DNA from: Billgrantia antri
Lineage (GTDB): Bacteria > Pseudomonadota > Gammaproteobacteria > Pseudomonadales > Halomonadaceae
Length of the DNA stretch: 64,000 nucleotides
Direction: 5' to 3'
Assembly: GCF_019430905.1 (NCBI RefSeq)
Contig: NZ_JAHYCA010000006.1
Location: 1 to 64,000 of the forward strand
Positions 41,636 to 51,723 of the stretch are shown piece by piece. Numbering within the stretch: the first letter of the stretch is position 1; each line of letters begins with the position of its first letter. The translations under genes and the position numbers were made by a program. The notes beneath the pieces are model-generated. The model made no database searches and was not told where the DNA came from. It was given only the letters and a program-made list of their open reading frames with translations.

Positions 41636-42509
41636 CTCGCTCACAGCACTCCTGGCCGTCGACCGGGCGCGTGTCGACGCCTGCCTGGAGCAGTTGTTCG
41701 ACACCAGACGGGCCGTGGCGCCGCGCCTCGAGGCGGCCATGCGACACGGCCTGCTGGTAGGCGGCAAGCGCCTTCGGCCGTCAATGGTCTACCTGGCTGG
41801 ACGCGCGCTGGGGGCAAGCGACGAGGCACTCGATGCGCCGGCGGCGGCCGTCGAACTGATCCATGCCTATTCGCTGGTTCACGACGACTTGCCGGCCATG
41901 GACGACGACGATCTGCGCCGCGGCCAGCCGACGGTGCATCGCGCCTTCGACGAGGCCACGGCGATACTCGCCGGCGACGGGCTGCAGACGCTGGCCTTCG
42001 AAGTTCTCGCTCGCGCCGCCCATCCGCGTCTGCCGGCGCTGATCTTCACCCTCGCCTCTGCCGCCGGCCGCGACGGCATGGTGGGTGGCCAGGCACTGGA
42101 CCTGGCCGCCGTTGGCGGCCACCCTGACGTCGAGGCACTTGCCACCATGCACGCCCACAAGACCGGTGCCCTGATCCGTGCGGCGGTACGCATGGGGGCG
42201 CTGACGGCAGTAGAGGAACAGGATCCCCGCGTCGCGGCGCTGGAGCGCTACGCCGCGGCGCTCGGCCTGGCCTTTCAGATACACGATGACGTTCTCGACG
42301 TCACCGGCGACACCCGGACCCTGGGCAAGGCCTCGGGCGCCGACGCCGCGCGCGACAAGCCGACCTATCCGGCACTGCTGGGCCTCGAGGGGGCCCAGCG
42401 CAAGGCCAGCGAGCTCATCGACGAGGCCTTGCTGGCCCTGGCGCCGCTGGGAGAAGCGGGTGAACCGCTGGCCCAGCTGGCCCGATACATGATCGAGCGC
42501 GACCACTAG
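41625..42509 (+). CDS. ispA: (2E,6E)-farnesyl diphosphate synthase
   Basis: 294 residues. It condenses isopentenyl diphosphate with dimethylallyl and geranyl diphosphate. The first Asp-rich motif is [17 protein letters not shown] near residue 86, the second is [13 protein letters not shown] near 220; [13 protein letters not shown] and [16 protein letters not shown] are present. The start is the GTG at 41625, with GGAGG six bases upstream and homology beginning there; it overlaps the xseB end. Confidence 0.94.
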   Translation: MKTDSLTALLAVDRARVDACLEQLFDTRRAVAPRLEAAMRHGLLVGGKRLRPSMVYLAGRALGASDEALDAPAAAVELIHAYSLVHDDLPAMDDDDLRRGQPTVHRAFDEATAILAGDGLQTLAFEVLARAAHPRLPALIFTLASAAGRDGMVGGQALDLAAVGGHPDVEALATMHAHKTGALIRAAVRMGALTAVEEQDPRVAALERYAAALGLAFQIHDDVLDVTGDTRTLGKASGADAARDKPTYPALLGLEGAQRKASELIDEALLALAPLGEAGEPLAQLARYMIERDH

Positions 42510-42518
42510 CCACACGGC

Positions 42519-44456
42519 ATGACAGCCAGGACGACCGAACCGCACATGAAGCTCTACGATGTAATTCCAGTCGAGCGCCCGCTGACCCCGCTGCTCGATT
42601 CGCTGGACACGCCGGCGGCGCTGCGGGCAATGACGAACGCCCAACTGCTGCAGGTGGCCGACGAGCTGCGCGCCTACCTGCTCTACAGCGTGGGTCGCAG
42701 CGGAGGTCACTTCGGCGCCGGCCTGGGCGTGGTGGAACTCAGCGTGGCGTTGCACCACGCGCTGGAAACCCCCCACGACCGGCTGGTATGGGACGTCGGC
42801 CATCAGGCCTACCCGCACAAGATTCTCACCGGCCGGCGTGAGGCGATGCCCAGCATCCGCCAGTACGGGGGCTTGGCGGCGTTTCCGCGCCGTGCCGAGT
42901 CGCCTTACGACACCTTCGGCGTGGGGCATTCCAGCACCTCGATCTCGGCGGCGCTGGGCATGGCCCTGGCGAGTGCCACTCGCGGCGACAGGCGCCGGGT
43001 GTGTGCGGTGATCGGCGACGGTGCCTTGACCGCCGGCATGGCCTTCGAGGCACTGGCCCATGCCGGCCATCTGGACGCCAACCTGCTGGTGGTGCTCAAC
43101 GACAACGAGATGTCGATCTCCGAGAACGTCGGCGGTATTGCCAGCTATCTGGCGGGTATCCTGTCGAGCAAGCCCTATCTCACCTTCCGCGAGGAGGGCA
43201 AGCGGGTGCTCTCGCGCCTGCCGGGGGCGCTGGAGCTGGCGCGACGCACCGAGGAGCACATGAAGGGCATGGTCAGCCCAGCCACGCTGTTCGAGGAAAT
43301 GGGCTTCAACTACATCGGCCCGCTCGACGGCCATGACCTGCCCACGCTGATCCAGACCCTGCGCAACATTCGCGATCTGGACGGCCCGCAGTTCCTCCAC
43401 GTCAAGACGCGCAAGGGGCGTGGCTTTCTGCCTGCCGAAGCCGATCCCATCGGCTACCACGCCATTACCAAGCTGGAGAAGAACGCCAATGCGCCGATGA
43501 GTCAGCCCGTCGCGCCGGTCAAGAAGAAGTCACCCAAGTACTGCAACGTATTCGGTGAGTGGTTGTGCGACATGGCCGCCGTCGACGAGCGGCTGATCGG
43601 CATCACCCCGGCGATGCGCGAAGGCTCCGACCTGATCCGCTTCTCCAAGGAGTACCCCGAACGCTACTACGATGTGGCCATCGCCGAGCAGCATGCGGTG
43701 ACGCTGGCGGCCGGTATGGCCTGCGAGGCGATGAAGCCGGTGGTGGCGATCTACTCCACCTTCCTTCAACGTGGCTACGACCAGCTGATCCACGACGTGG
43801 CGGTGCAGGAACTCGACGTCACCTTCGCCATCGATCGTGCCGGCCTGGTGGGCGAGGACGGCCCCACCCACCATGGCAGCATGGATCTCTCCTACCTGCG
43901 CTGCGTCCCCGGCATGGTGGTCCTGGCGCCGGCCGACGAGGCCGAGTGCCGTGCCATGCTCAGCGCCGCTTATCACTACCCCGGCCCCGCCGCGGTGCGT
44001 TACCCGCGTGGCAACGGTCCGGGCGCGGAGATACCCGCCCATCTCGAACCGCTGGAGATCGGCAAGGCGCAACTGCGACGCAGGAGCGGCGCCGAGCCTG
44101 GCAAACGAATCGCGCTGCTGGCCTTCGGCAGCCTCAACGGTCCGGCCACCGATGTCGCCGCAGTGCTCGACGCCACCCACCTCAACATGCGCTCGGTGAA
44201 GCCGCTCGACCGCGAGGCGATTCTTGCCGCCGCCGCCGACCACGATCTACTGGTAACCCTTGAGGAGAACGTGGTAAGCGGCGGTGCCGGCAGCGGTGTC
44301 AACGAGCTGCTCGCTGCCGCAGGCGTACAGGTCGACCTGCTCAACCTGGGCCTGCCCGATGCCTTCGTCGAGCACGGCAAGCCGGCCGAACTGCTGGCCG
44401 AATGCGGCCTTGACAGCGCCGGAATCGAGGCGGCGATTCGCGCCCGCCTCGGCTGA
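42519..44456 (+). CDS. dxs: 1-deoxy-D-xylulose-5-phosphate synthase
   Basis: 645 residues, thiamine-diphosphate enzyme that joins pyruvate and glyceraldehyde 3-phosphate in the first step of the non-mevalonate isoprenoid route. [20 protein letters not shown] and [17 protein letters not shown] lie in the N-terminal domain, the ThDP motif [38 protein letters not shown] near residue 165, and [40 protein letters not shown] near 390. The start could also be the ATG at 42546 (MKLYDV). It gives the precursors used by ispA just upstream. Confidence 0.96.
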   Translation: MTARTTEPHMKLYDVIPVERPLTPLLDSLDTPAALRAMTNAQLLQVADELRAYLLYSVGRSGGHFGAGLGVVELSVALHHALETPHDRLVWDVGHQAYPHKILTGRREAMPSIRQYGGLAAFPRRAESPYDTFGVGHSSTSISAALGMALASATRGDRRRVCAVIGDGALTAGMAFEALAHAGHLDANLLVVLNDNEMSISENVGGIASYLAGILSSKPYLTFREEGKRVLSRLPGALELARRTEEHMKGMVSPATLFEEMGFNYIGPLDGHDLPTLIQTLRNIRDLDGPQFLHVKTRKGRGFLPAEADPIGYHAITKLEKNANAPMSQPVAPVKKKSPKYCNVFGEWLCDMAAVDERLIGITPAMREGSDLIRFSKEYPERYYDVAIAEQHAVTLAAGMACEAMKPVVAIYSTFLQRGYDQLIHDVAVQELDVTFAIDRAGLVGEDGPTHHGSMDLSYLRCVPGMVVLAPADEAECRAMLSAAYHYPGPAAVRYPRGNGPGAEIPAHLEPLEIGKAQLRRRSGAEPGKRIALLAFGSLNGPATDVAAVLDATHLNMRSVKPLDREAILAAAADHDLLVTLEENVVSGGAGSGVNELLAAAGVQVDLLNLGLPDAFVEHGKPAELLAECGLDSAGIEAAIRARLG

Positions 44457-44483
44457 AGCCCGCCCTGACGCTGTCATCTCTAG

Positions 44484-44513
44484 CGGCCGGGCAATCGCCC
44501 GGCCGACTTTTCT
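44484..44513 (+). terminator. Rho-independent terminator after dxs
   Basis: CGGCCGGGC, loop AATC, GCCCGGCCG, then ACTTTTCT. It ends the xseB-ispA-dxs unit. Confidence 0.85.
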
Positions 44514-44966
44514 CAGTCGCCACTACTGGCATTTTTCACCTCGCCAGCACCTTCGATATGGGTGTTGGTTGAGGTGATTGGCGCATCTTTTTGCCCTATA
44601 TCTCTTATATTGTTGTAGCTAATTTCCTACACGCTTTGTAAGACATTGGCGATATTGCCTGTCGTCCTGAGCCTGCATTAAGAGTTCGATCCGCACCGCT
44701 TCGGCACTGGCAGCGGAATCGTGTAAGCCAATGCCGCATCGCGTTAAGCCTTTGTAACTGTCATGTGCGCCAAAGTGCCGTTTGGCACGCGTGCGCTGCC
44801 TGTTTACCCTCACGCCTCACGAGCAAGGGGATAACGCTTCTCACCTACCATCGATGACATCAGCCTGCAGGTCATGACACCGGGCCGATGCGGGTGGGGC
44901 GTGGGACGTTGCCGACCCAGCAGGGCGATTCCACCCAAACAGAGCGGCTCACCAGGGAGCTTCAAC
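44514..44966. other. Long leader region before the type VI secretion cluster
   Basis: 453 bases without a supported gene, AT-richer in the first 150 bases (44570-44640). It must hold the tssB promoter. GTGCC-GTTT-GGCAC (44775-44788) is a small dyad. A sigma-54 -24 element TGGCACG is at 44783, but no -12 element lies at the right distance. No other structure is convincing. Confidence 0.5.
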
Positions 44967-45476
44967 ATGGCGAAGGAAGGAACCGTTGCGCCGAAAGAGC
45001 GCATCAACATCAAGTACGTGCCGGCCACCGGCGATCAGCAGGCGGAAACCGAGCTGCCGCTCAAGCTGCTGGTGGTGGGCGACTTCAAGGGCGGTGCCGA
45101 GGCCACGCCGATCGAGGCGCGGGAGAAGGTCTCGGTGGACAAGAACAACTTCCAGTCGGTGATGCGTGAAGCCGGCCTCGGGCTGACGGCGAGCGTGCCC
45201 AACCGCCTCGAGGAAGGCGAGGACGCCGGCGACCTGGCGGTCAATCTCGAATTCAAAGCCCTCGAGGACTTCACGCCTGACAGCGTGGCACGCCAGGTGC
45301 CGGAGCTGCGCAAGCTGGTCGAGTTGCGCGAGGCGCTGGTTGCCCTCAAGGGCCCGCTGGGTAACGTGCCGAATTTCCGTGATCGCCTGCAGAAGCTGAT
45401 GGAGAGCGAGGAGGCGCGGGCACAGCTGCTCGCCGAGCTCGAGCTGCTGGACACCCAAGACGACTCGCGCGACTGA
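44967..45476 (+). CDS. tssB: Type VI secretion sheath small subunit TssB (VipA)
   Basis: 169 residues. With TssC it builds the contractile sheath around the Hcp tube. The N-terminal APKERINIKYVPATGDQQAETELPLKLLVVGDFKG is the family hallmark; DKNNFQSVM and FRDRLQKLM follow. The start at 44967 (MAKEG) has AGGGAG upstream; the frame before it has no homology. It is the first gene of the cluster. Confidence 0.96.
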   Translation: MAKEGTVAPKERINIKYVPATGDQQAETELPLKLLVVGDFKGGAEATPIEAREKVSVDKNNFQSVMREAGLGLTASVPNRLEEGEDAGDLAVNLEFKALEDFTPDSVARQVPELRKLVELREALVALKGPLGNVPNFRDRLQKLMESEEARAQLLAELELLDTQDDSRD

Positions 45477-45559
45477 CGCATCCATTCGACAACGCCACCG
45501 TGTGCGCTTGGCGCTAGCGCGGCGCACGCCAGTCAGGCAAAGGATTCGAGGCACGGATT

Positions 45560-47041
45560 ATGAGCGAAATGGCACAAACGCAGGGGCAGGCCGCCGAGGC
45601 CCAGGCCGAAGGGTCGCTGCTCGACCAGGTGATGGCACAGACCCGCATGGCACCGAGCGAGGAAGGCTACGACATCGCCAAGCAGGGCGTGGCCGCCTTC
45701 ATCGCTGAACTGCTGCAGAGCAAGGACGATACGCCGCAGGTCAACAAGGCGGTGGTCGACCGCATGATCGTCGAGCTCGACCGCAAGATCGGCAGCCAGG
45801 TCGACGAGATCCTGCATGACCGCGGCTTCCAGCAGATCGAGTCGGCCTGGCGCGGCCTCAAACTGCTGGTTGATCGCACCGACTTCCGTCAGAACATCAA
45901 GCTCGACCTGCTCCATGCCACCAAGGAGGAGCTGCTCGAGGACTTCGAGTTTGCCCCGGAGCTCAGCCAGAGCGGACTCTACCAGCACGTCTACGCGGCC
46001 GAGTACGGCCAGTTCGGCGGCGAGCCGGTGGGCGCCATCATCGGCAACTACGACTTCACGCCATCGACCCCCGACATCAAGCTGCTGCAGTTCACCGCTG
46101 CGGTGGGGGCCATGGCTCATGCGCCGTTCCTCTCCTCGGTGGCGCCGAGCTTCTTCGGTATCGACAGCTTCCAGGAGCTGCCCAACATCAAGGATTTCAA
46201 GGCTATCTTCGAGGGGCCCAAGTACGCCCGCTGGCGCAGCCTGCGCGAATCCGAGGATGCCCGCTACCTGGGCCTGACGGCGCCGCGCTTTCTGCTGCGC
46301 ATGCCCTACGACCCGGTAGAGAACCCGGTCAAGACCTTCCACTACCGCGAAACGGTCAACGAGGATCACGAGCACTACCTGTGGGGCAACACCGCCTACC
46401 TGCTCGCCGAGCGGCTCACCGACAGCTTCGCCAAGTACCGCTGGTGCCCCAATATCATCGGGCCACAGAGCGGCGGCGCGGTAGAGAACCTGCCGGTGCA
46501 CACCTACGAGGCGCTGGGCCAGCTGCAGGCCAAGATTCCCACCGAGGTGCTGGTCACCGACCGCCGTGAGTTCGAGATGTCCGAAGAGGGCTTCATCTCG
46601 TTGACCATGCGCAAGGGCAGCGACAACGCCGCCTTCTTCTCCGCCAACTCGGTGCAGAAGCCCAAGGTCTTCCCCAACACGCCAGAGGGCAAGGCCGCCG
46701 AGACCAACTACAAGCTCGGCACCCAGCTGCCCTACATGTTCATCGTCAACCGCCTGGCCCACTACATCAAGGTTCTGCAGCGCGAGCAGATCGGCTCCTG
46801 GAAGGAGCGTCAGGACCTCGAGCGCGAGCTCAACGTGTGGATTCGCCAGTACGTCGCCGACCAGGAGAACCCGCCGGCCGAGGTGCGCAGCCGTCGCCCA
46901 CTGCGGGCCGCCTCGATCCAGGTCTCCGACGTCGAGGGCGATCCGGGCTGGTACCAGGTGTCGCTGGCCGTGCGTCCGCACTTCAAGTACATGGGCGCCA
47001 ACTTCGAGTTGTCGCTGGTGGGACGCCTGGACAAGGAGTAA
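45560..47041 (+). CDS. tssC: Type VI secretion sheath large subunit TssC (VipB)
   Basis: 493 residues, the usual length. Signature blocks: LDRKIGSQVDEILHDRGFQQIESAWRGLKLLVDRTDFRQNIKLDLL near residue 75, GAIIGNYDFTPSTPDIKLL near 160, FFGIDSFQELPNIKD, and the C-terminal WYQVSLAVRPHFKYMGANFELSLVGRLDKE. It interlocks with TssB to form the sheath, which ClpV later dismantles. Confidence 0.97.
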   Translation: MSEMAQTQGQAAEAQAEGSLLDQVMAQTRMAPSEEGYDIAKQGVAAFIAELLQSKDDTPQVNKAVVDRMIVELDRKIGSQVDEILHDRGFQQIESAWRGLKLLVDRTDFRQNIKLDLLHATKEELLEDFEFAPELSQSGLYQHVYAAEYGQFGGEPVGAIIGNYDFTPSTPDIKLLQFTAAVGAMAHAPFLSSVAPSFFGIDSFQELPNIKDFKAIFEGPKYARWRSLRESEDARYLGLTAPRFLLRMPYDPVENPVKTFHYRETVNEDHEHYLWGNTAYLLAERLTDSFAKYRWCPNIIGPQSGGAVENLPVHTYEALGQLQAKIPTEVLVTDRREFEMSEEGFISLTMRKGSDNAAFFSANSVQKPKVFPNTPEGKAAETNYKLGTQLPYMFIVNRLAHYIKVLQREQIGSWKERQDLERELNVWIRQYVADQENPPAEVRSRRPLRAASIQVSDVEGDPGWYQVSLAVRPHFKYMGANFELSLVGRLDKE

Positions 47042-47056
47042 GGGGAGGACGCGGCC

Positions 47057-47488
47057 ATGACGCTTCACCGTGGTGGCGTGCTCGGCAGCCGACTGTTCGA
47101 GCGCCTGGCGGCCCCCGGGCGACCGGAGGAGATCGCCGCCGAGGCCAGCCTTGCCGAGATCGTCGACTCCATCAAGCGCCACCTGGTCGACCTGCTCAAC
47201 AGTCACCCGGGGCACAGCGAGTGCGCCCCGGAGCTGGGCCTGCTCGACTTCAACGACGCGACCATCGGCGTGCTCGATCTGGAGCGCAACATTCAGCGTG
47301 CCATTCGCCAGTGCATCGAGCGCTTCGAGCCGCGCGTGCGAGGGGTCGAGGTGGAGTCGCTGCCGCGTGGCAGCGATCCGCTGCAGCTGCGCTTCCAGGT
47401 GCATGCCACGGTGGAGCTGGGCCACGACCATGGCCAGGCCACCATCGATCTGCTGCTCAACGACAAGCGCTATCAATGCCTGAACTGA
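47057..47488 (+). CDS. tssE: Type VI secretion baseplate protein TssE (gp25-like)
   Basis: 143 residues, homologous to phage T4 gp25. SIKRHLVDLLNSHPGHSECAPELGLLDFNDATIG near residue 37, then DLERNIQRAIRQCIERFEPRVRGVEVE. The conserved Glu-Pro-Arg (FEPRV) motif of gp25 proteins is present. It links baseplate to sheath. It lies 15 bases after tssC. Confidence 0.95.
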   Translation: MTLHRGGVLGSRLFERLAAPGRPEEIAAEASLAEIVDSIKRHLVDLLNSHPGHSECAPELGLLDFNDATIGVLDLERNIQRAIRQCIERFEPRVRGVEVESLPRGSDPLQLRFQVHATVELGHDHGQATIDLLLNDKRYQCLN

Positions 47489-47562
47489 GTGCCTGAAACC
47501 GGGCGCCGAACACTGATAGAGCCAAACCAGCATCTAGTACAAGCATCAGGGACGAGGCGCGC

Positions 47563-49326
47563 ATGCTCAATCGATACTACCGGGACGAGCTCGACTATCT
47601 GAAGCTGCAGGGACGGGAATTCGCCGAGGCCAACCCCGGTCTCAGCCGCTTCCTCTCCGAGCGCAGCACCGACCCGGACGTCGAGCGCCTGCTGGAAGGC
47701 TTCGCCTTCCTCACCGGTCGTATGCGCGAGAAGGTCGAGGACGAGTTCCCCGAGCTGACCCACTCGTTGATCGCCATGCTGTGGCCCAACTATCTGCGTC
47801 CGGTGCCGAGCATGACGATCATGCAGTTCACGCCCAAGCAGGGCGCGCTGAGCGGTCGCCAGGACGTGGCCGCCGGCAGCATGATGGCGGCACGGCCGAT
47901 CGACGGCACCGCCTGTCGCTTCCGCACCTGCCACGACGTGGCGCTCTACCCGCTGCTGCATGGCGGCGTCGAGGCGCGCCACTCGCGGGAATCCTCGATC
48001 GTCGAGCTTGCCCTCGACGTGGATGGCGACCAGCCGCTCGATGCCCTGGGCATCGACCACCTGCGCCTGCACCTGGGCGGCGGTGGGTATACCGCACGCA
48101 GCCTCTACCTGTGGCTCGGTCACTACCTGTCGCGCCTGGAGCTGGAGGTGGATGGTACGGTCATGCCGCTGCCGCGGGACATGCTGGTACCGGTGGGCTT
48201 CGAGCCCGGTCATGCACTGCTGCCCTATCCGCGCAACGTGCACCAGGGCTATCGCATCCTGCAGGAGTACCTGTGCTTTCCCGAGGCCTTCCACTTCGTC
48301 GATCTGGTCGGGCTGGGTCGTTTGCTGCCGCCACGGCAGGCCTCGCGCATCGTGCTGCGCTTCGTCTTCTCGCGCACGCTGCCGGCCGACGCCAAGGTGC
48401 GCGACGAGCACCTGGCACTCTATTGCGCACCGGCGATCAACCTGTTCAGTCACGACGCCGACCCCATCGACCTCAACGGCGAGCGTAGCGAATACCGCAT
48501 TCGGCCCAGCAGCCGTGCGCCGTCGCATTACGAGGTATTCAGCGTCGATGCGGTGCAGGGTTGGCTGGAGAGCGACAGCGGCAAGATGCGTGGCGAGCCG
48601 CGCCAGTACGTGCCGTTCGAGAGCTTTCAGCACCAGATCGAGCGCGACCGCGGGCGCGAGGCGCGTTACTACCGGGTGCGGGTACGCAACAGCCTCCGCG
48701 GCGACGGTTTCGACCACGATATCGCCTTCGTGCGCGGTGACGAACAGGCCTGCCTGGGCATGCGCGAAACCATCTCGCTGCGCCTGACCTGCAGCAACCG
48801 CACCCTGCCCGAGCGTTTGGCGGTCGGCGATATCTGTGCCTCCACCGACACCAGTCCCGTGTTCGCCGATTACCGCAACATCACCCGGCCCACAGCGGCC
48901 CTGCGCCCGACCCTGGACGGCAGCCTGCTGTGGACGCTGATCTCCAATCTCTCGCTCAACTACCTGTCGCTGCTCGAGCGTGATGCGCTGTGCTCGGTGC
49001 TGCGTGCCTACGATTTCCGCGCGCTGGTCGACCGTCAGGCCGAGCGCGTGTCACAGAAGCGCCTGGCCGGGGTGGTGGACATCGAGACCCGCTCCATCGA
49101 CCGGCTCAAGCGCGGGCTGCCGGTACGCGGGCTGCGCTCGGTCATGACCCTGGATCAGGAGGCCTTCGGTGACGAAGGCAGCCTGTACCTCTTCGGCAGC
49201 GTGCTGGCGCGGTTCTTCTCGCTCTACGCCAGCATCAATTCGTTTCACGAGCTGCACGTCGTCAATCGCCACAACCAGGAACGCTACGCATGGACCTTGC
49301 AGCCGGGCCAACAGCCCCTGATCTAG
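47563..49326 (+). CDS. tssF: Type VI secretion baseplate subunit TssF
   Basis: 587 residues. It starts YYRDELDYLKLQGREFAEANPGLSRFLSERSTDPDVERLLEGFAFLTGRMREKVEDEFPELTHSLI, the typical TssF N-terminus, and ends with SLYASINSFHELHVV. It forms the TssF2-TssG baseplate wedge with TssG and TssK. Its end overlaps tssG by 37 bases. Confidence 0.96.
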   Translation: MLNRYYRDELDYLKLQGREFAEANPGLSRFLSERSTDPDVERLLEGFAFLTGRMREKVEDEFPELTHSLIAMLWPNYLRPVPSMTIMQFTPKQGALSGRQDVAAGSMMAARPIDGTACRFRTCHDVALYPLLHGGVEARHSRESSIVELALDVDGDQPLDALGIDHLRLHLGGGGYTARSLYLWLGHYLSRLELEVDGTVMPLPRDMLVPVGFEPGHALLPYPRNVHQGYRILQEYLCFPEAFHFVDLVGLGRLLPPRQASRIVLRFVFSRTLPADAKVRDEHLALYCAPAINLFSHDADPIDLNGERSEYRIRPSSRAPSHYEVFSVDAVQGWLESDSGKMRGEPRQYVPFESFQHQIERDRGREARYYRVRVRNSLRGDGFDHDIAFVRGDEQACLGMRETISLRLTCSNRTLPERLAVGDICASTDTSPVFADYRNITRPTAALRPTLDGSLLWTLISNLSLNYLSLLERDALCSVLRAYDFRALVDRQAERVSQKRLAGVVDIETRSIDRLKRGLPVRGLRSVMTLDQEAFGDEGSLYLFGSVLARFFSLYASINSFHELHVVNRHNQERYAWTLQPGQQPLI

Positions 49327-50309
49327 CCCCGGCGGCCCTGATCGAGGGGGCCCGGCGCTATGACTTCTACCAGCTCGTCGAACTGCTGCATCGGCATCAC
49401 GACGACGATCTCGAGCGTGCCGCCAGTGGGCATCCGGGGCTTGAGCGGGTGCGCTTCAGCGCTTCGGCATCGCTCGGTTTCCCGGGTAGCGACGTGGTGG
49501 CGCTCGAGCCCCGCCCCAGCGGCGAATATGCGCTGGAAGTCAGCTTCTTCGGCCTGCAGGGGGCCCAGTCGCCACTGCCTGGCTACTACCTGGAGACGCT
49601 GGCCCATGAGGCGGCCCACCATGAAGGGGTCGCCCGCGACTTCCTCGACTTCTTCAACCACCGCCTGCTGACCCTGGTCCATCGCAGCTGGCGCAAGTAT
49701 CGCCACTACGTGCGCTACCAGGACGGCGCCAGCGATGGCTTCTCCGCCGCGGTATTCGCCCTGGTGGGGCTGGCCGACGAGGAGCTGCGCGGCGAGACGC
49801 CGATCAACTGGGGCAAGATGCTCGCCTACGCCGGCCTGCTGGCGGGACGGTCGCGCTCGCCGGAGGTAGTCGAGAGCGTCGTCGGCCACTGCTTCGATCT
49901 CGATGACGTAGGCGTCGAACAGTGGGTGCACCGCTGGGTCGAGATCCCCGAGGACCAGCGCAGCCGCACCGGTCGCAGCGCCATGACCCTGGGCCAGGAT
50001 CTGGTGGCCGGCGAGCGGGTCGCCGATGTGGGCGGCAAGTTCGCGCTGTGCCTCAAAGGGCTCAGCCTTTCCCGCTTCCGTGACTTCCTGCCCGACGGCC
50101 GCGAGCACGCGCCGCTCAAGACGTTGGTCAGCTTCGTGCTGCGCGAGCCGCTGGCCTACGACCTGGAGCTGGAGCTGCTGGAAAGTGCGGTACAGCCGAT
50201 GCGGCTCGGCGATCACGGTTGCTGTCAGCTCGGCTGGACCACTTTCGTCAACCCCGAATCCGGTGCCGCCTCACGGCGGCGCCGGGTGCGCATCCAGATG
50301 ACAGGGTAA
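49290..50309 (+). CDS. tssG: Type VI secretion baseplate subunit TssG
   Basis: 339 residues. FYQLVELLHRHHD near residue 25, the FSASASLGFPGSDV motif, FGLQGAQSPLPGYYLE near 90, FLDFFNHRLLTLVHRSWRKYRHY near 118 and YAGLLAGRSRSPEVVESVV are TssG signatures. It works as the wedge core with TssF. Start overlaps the tssF end. Confidence 0.96.
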   Translation: MDLAAGPTAPDLAPAALIEGARRYDFYQLVELLHRHHDDDLERAASGHPGLERVRFSASASLGFPGSDVVALEPRPSGEYALEVSFFGLQGAQSPLPGYYLETLAHEAAHHEGVARDFLDFFNHRLLTLVHRSWRKYRHYVRYQDGASDGFSAAVFALVGLADEELRGETPINWGKMLAYAGLLAGRSRSPEVVESVVGHCFDLDDVGVEQWVHRWVEIPEDQRSRTGRSAMTLGQDLVAGERVADVGGKFALCLKGLSLSRFRDFLPDGREHAPLKTLVSFVLREPLAYDLELELLESAVQPMRLGDHGCCQLGWTTFVNPESGAASRRRRVRIQMTG

Positions 50310-50314
50310 ACGCA

Positions 50315-51697
50315 ATGTCCTACCTCACCCGGCCCCGAGTCACCGCCAGCGCCGTTACCTTGGTAGTGCTCAACAGTGAACGCCTGGAAGGGCGCTCCAC
50401 CAGCAGCCACGTCTTTCCGGCCAGCGGCGGCACCTTGGGGAGCGCCGGCAGCGACGACTGGCTGCTGCAGGATCATGCCGGGCTCGTTCGCCCCGCACAT
50501 GCCGAGATCCGCCTGCTCGATGGACAGTTCTGCCTGATCGATCGCAGCGGCCAGACCCTCATCAACCACGCCACGCTGCCGCTCGGCCGCGACCGGCGGG
50601 TCGCCCTGCGCGACGGTGACGAGCTGGGCATCGGCGAGTATCGCGTGCGCGTGCATCTCGGCGACCGTCAGGCCGGGCTGCCCGGCGCCCAGCCGCTTAC
50701 CGCCTTGATCGACGAAGAGCAGGAGGCGCTGGCAGGCCAGGGAGTGGTGCCCTATCGCGCCATGCCGGCAGCGACGCCACCGCCGCGCCGTGACGACCCG
50801 CTCGAGGCGCTGGGGGAGGCCACGCCGGGTGCCAGCCAGCGCGATCCACTCACGGCGCTGGCTCACGAGGGTGAGACGGCACGCGACGAGGGAACGCTGC
50901 TCGAGGCTCTGGAGGAGACGGGCTGGAGCGAAGCCATATCACATCAACCGCAGGGACGTCGCGAGGCGGCGCCGACGACGAATCGACGAGACGAGGACGA
51001 GACACAGATGAACCGGGAAATGGACGAAGGGTTGTTGAACGATCTGGAGCGCTCGGTCGGTGAGCAGCTCGAGGAGCGCTGGCAGGATGCCGTGCCCGCA
51101 AGCACGAGGCCTGACGGCACCGATCCGCTGCTGCGCGCCCTGGGTGCCGAGCTGCGCTTCGCCGATAGTGAGCAACAGCTCAACTTCGTCGCCGAAGCCG
51201 GCCAGACCCTGCGCGCCGCCATCGAAGGCCTGCAGGCGCTGCACCGCGCCCAGGACGACAGCCGTTACCCGCTGCGTGACCGTCGTCTGCAGCCGATCGA
51301 GGACAACCCGCTGCGCCTGGGCCAGCCCTACCGCGAAACGGTGGAAACAATGTTCTCCGCGCGCCGCAGCCCGGTACACCTCTCGGCGCCGGCCGCCGTG
51401 GCCGAATGCCTGGCCCACCAGGGCCAGCATCAGGCGGCGGTGGAGGAGGCCATCGGCGAGGCGCTGCAGGCGATTCTCGACGCCTTTGCTCCCGATGCGC
51501 TGCTCAAGCGCTTCCATGCCTACCGCGGCGCGGGCAACCGACTGGAGGACGAAGACAGCTGGGCCTGGGAGATGTATCGCCACTACTACCAGGAGCTCAA
51601 TTCCGGTCGTCAGCAAGGTTTCGCCAAGCTGTTCTGGGAGGTGTTCGAACAGGCCTACGACCAGTCGGTACGTCGTCAGCAGCGCGAAGCCAAGTGA
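50315..51697 (+). CDS. tagH: T6SS FHA-domain protein TagH
   Basis: 460 residues. The FHA domain (about residues 15-110: GTLGSAGSDDWLLQDHAGLVRPAHAEIRLLDGQFCLIDRSGQTLIN) differs from the textbook GR-S-SxxH pattern but keeps the fold order. A variable linker (about 120-250) follows, then a TagH C-terminal domain (SAPAAVAECLAHQGQ, FAPDALLKRFHAYRG, YHYYQELNSGRQQGFAKLFWEVFEQAYDQSVRRQQ). FHA proteins read phospho-Thr marks in systems with PpkA/PppA; no kinase gene is in the window. Five bases after tssG. Confidence 0.9.
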   Translation: MSYLTRPRVTASAVTLVVLNSERLEGRSTSSHVFPASGGTLGSAGSDDWLLQDHAGLVRPAHAEIRLLDGQFCLIDRSGQTLINHATLPLGRDRRVALRDGDELGIGEYRVRVHLGDRQAGLPGAQPLTALIDEEQEALAGQGVVPYRAMPAATPPPRRDDPLEALGEATPGASQRDPLTALAHEGETARDEGTLLEALEETGWSEAISHQPQGRREAAPTTNRRDEDETQMNREMDEGLLNDLERSVGEQLEERWQDAVPASTRPDGTDPLLRALGAELRFADSEQQLNFVAEAGQTLRAAIEGLQALHRAQDDSRYPLRDRRLQPIEDNPLRLGQPYRETVETMFSARRSPVHLSAPAAVAECLAHQGQHQAAVEEAIGEALQAILDAFAPDALLKRFHAYRGAGNRLEDEDSWAWEMYRHYYQELNSGRQQGFAKLFWEVFEQAYDQSVRRQQREAK

Positions 51698-51723
51698 GCA
51701 CAATAATACGAGGCAAAAGAAAC

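Noticed and set aside
44783..44799. Sigma-54 promoter candidate TGGCACG ... CTGCC before tssB
   Set aside because: The -24 half is perfect, but the GC of the possible -12 half is two bases too far away and TTGC is absent.
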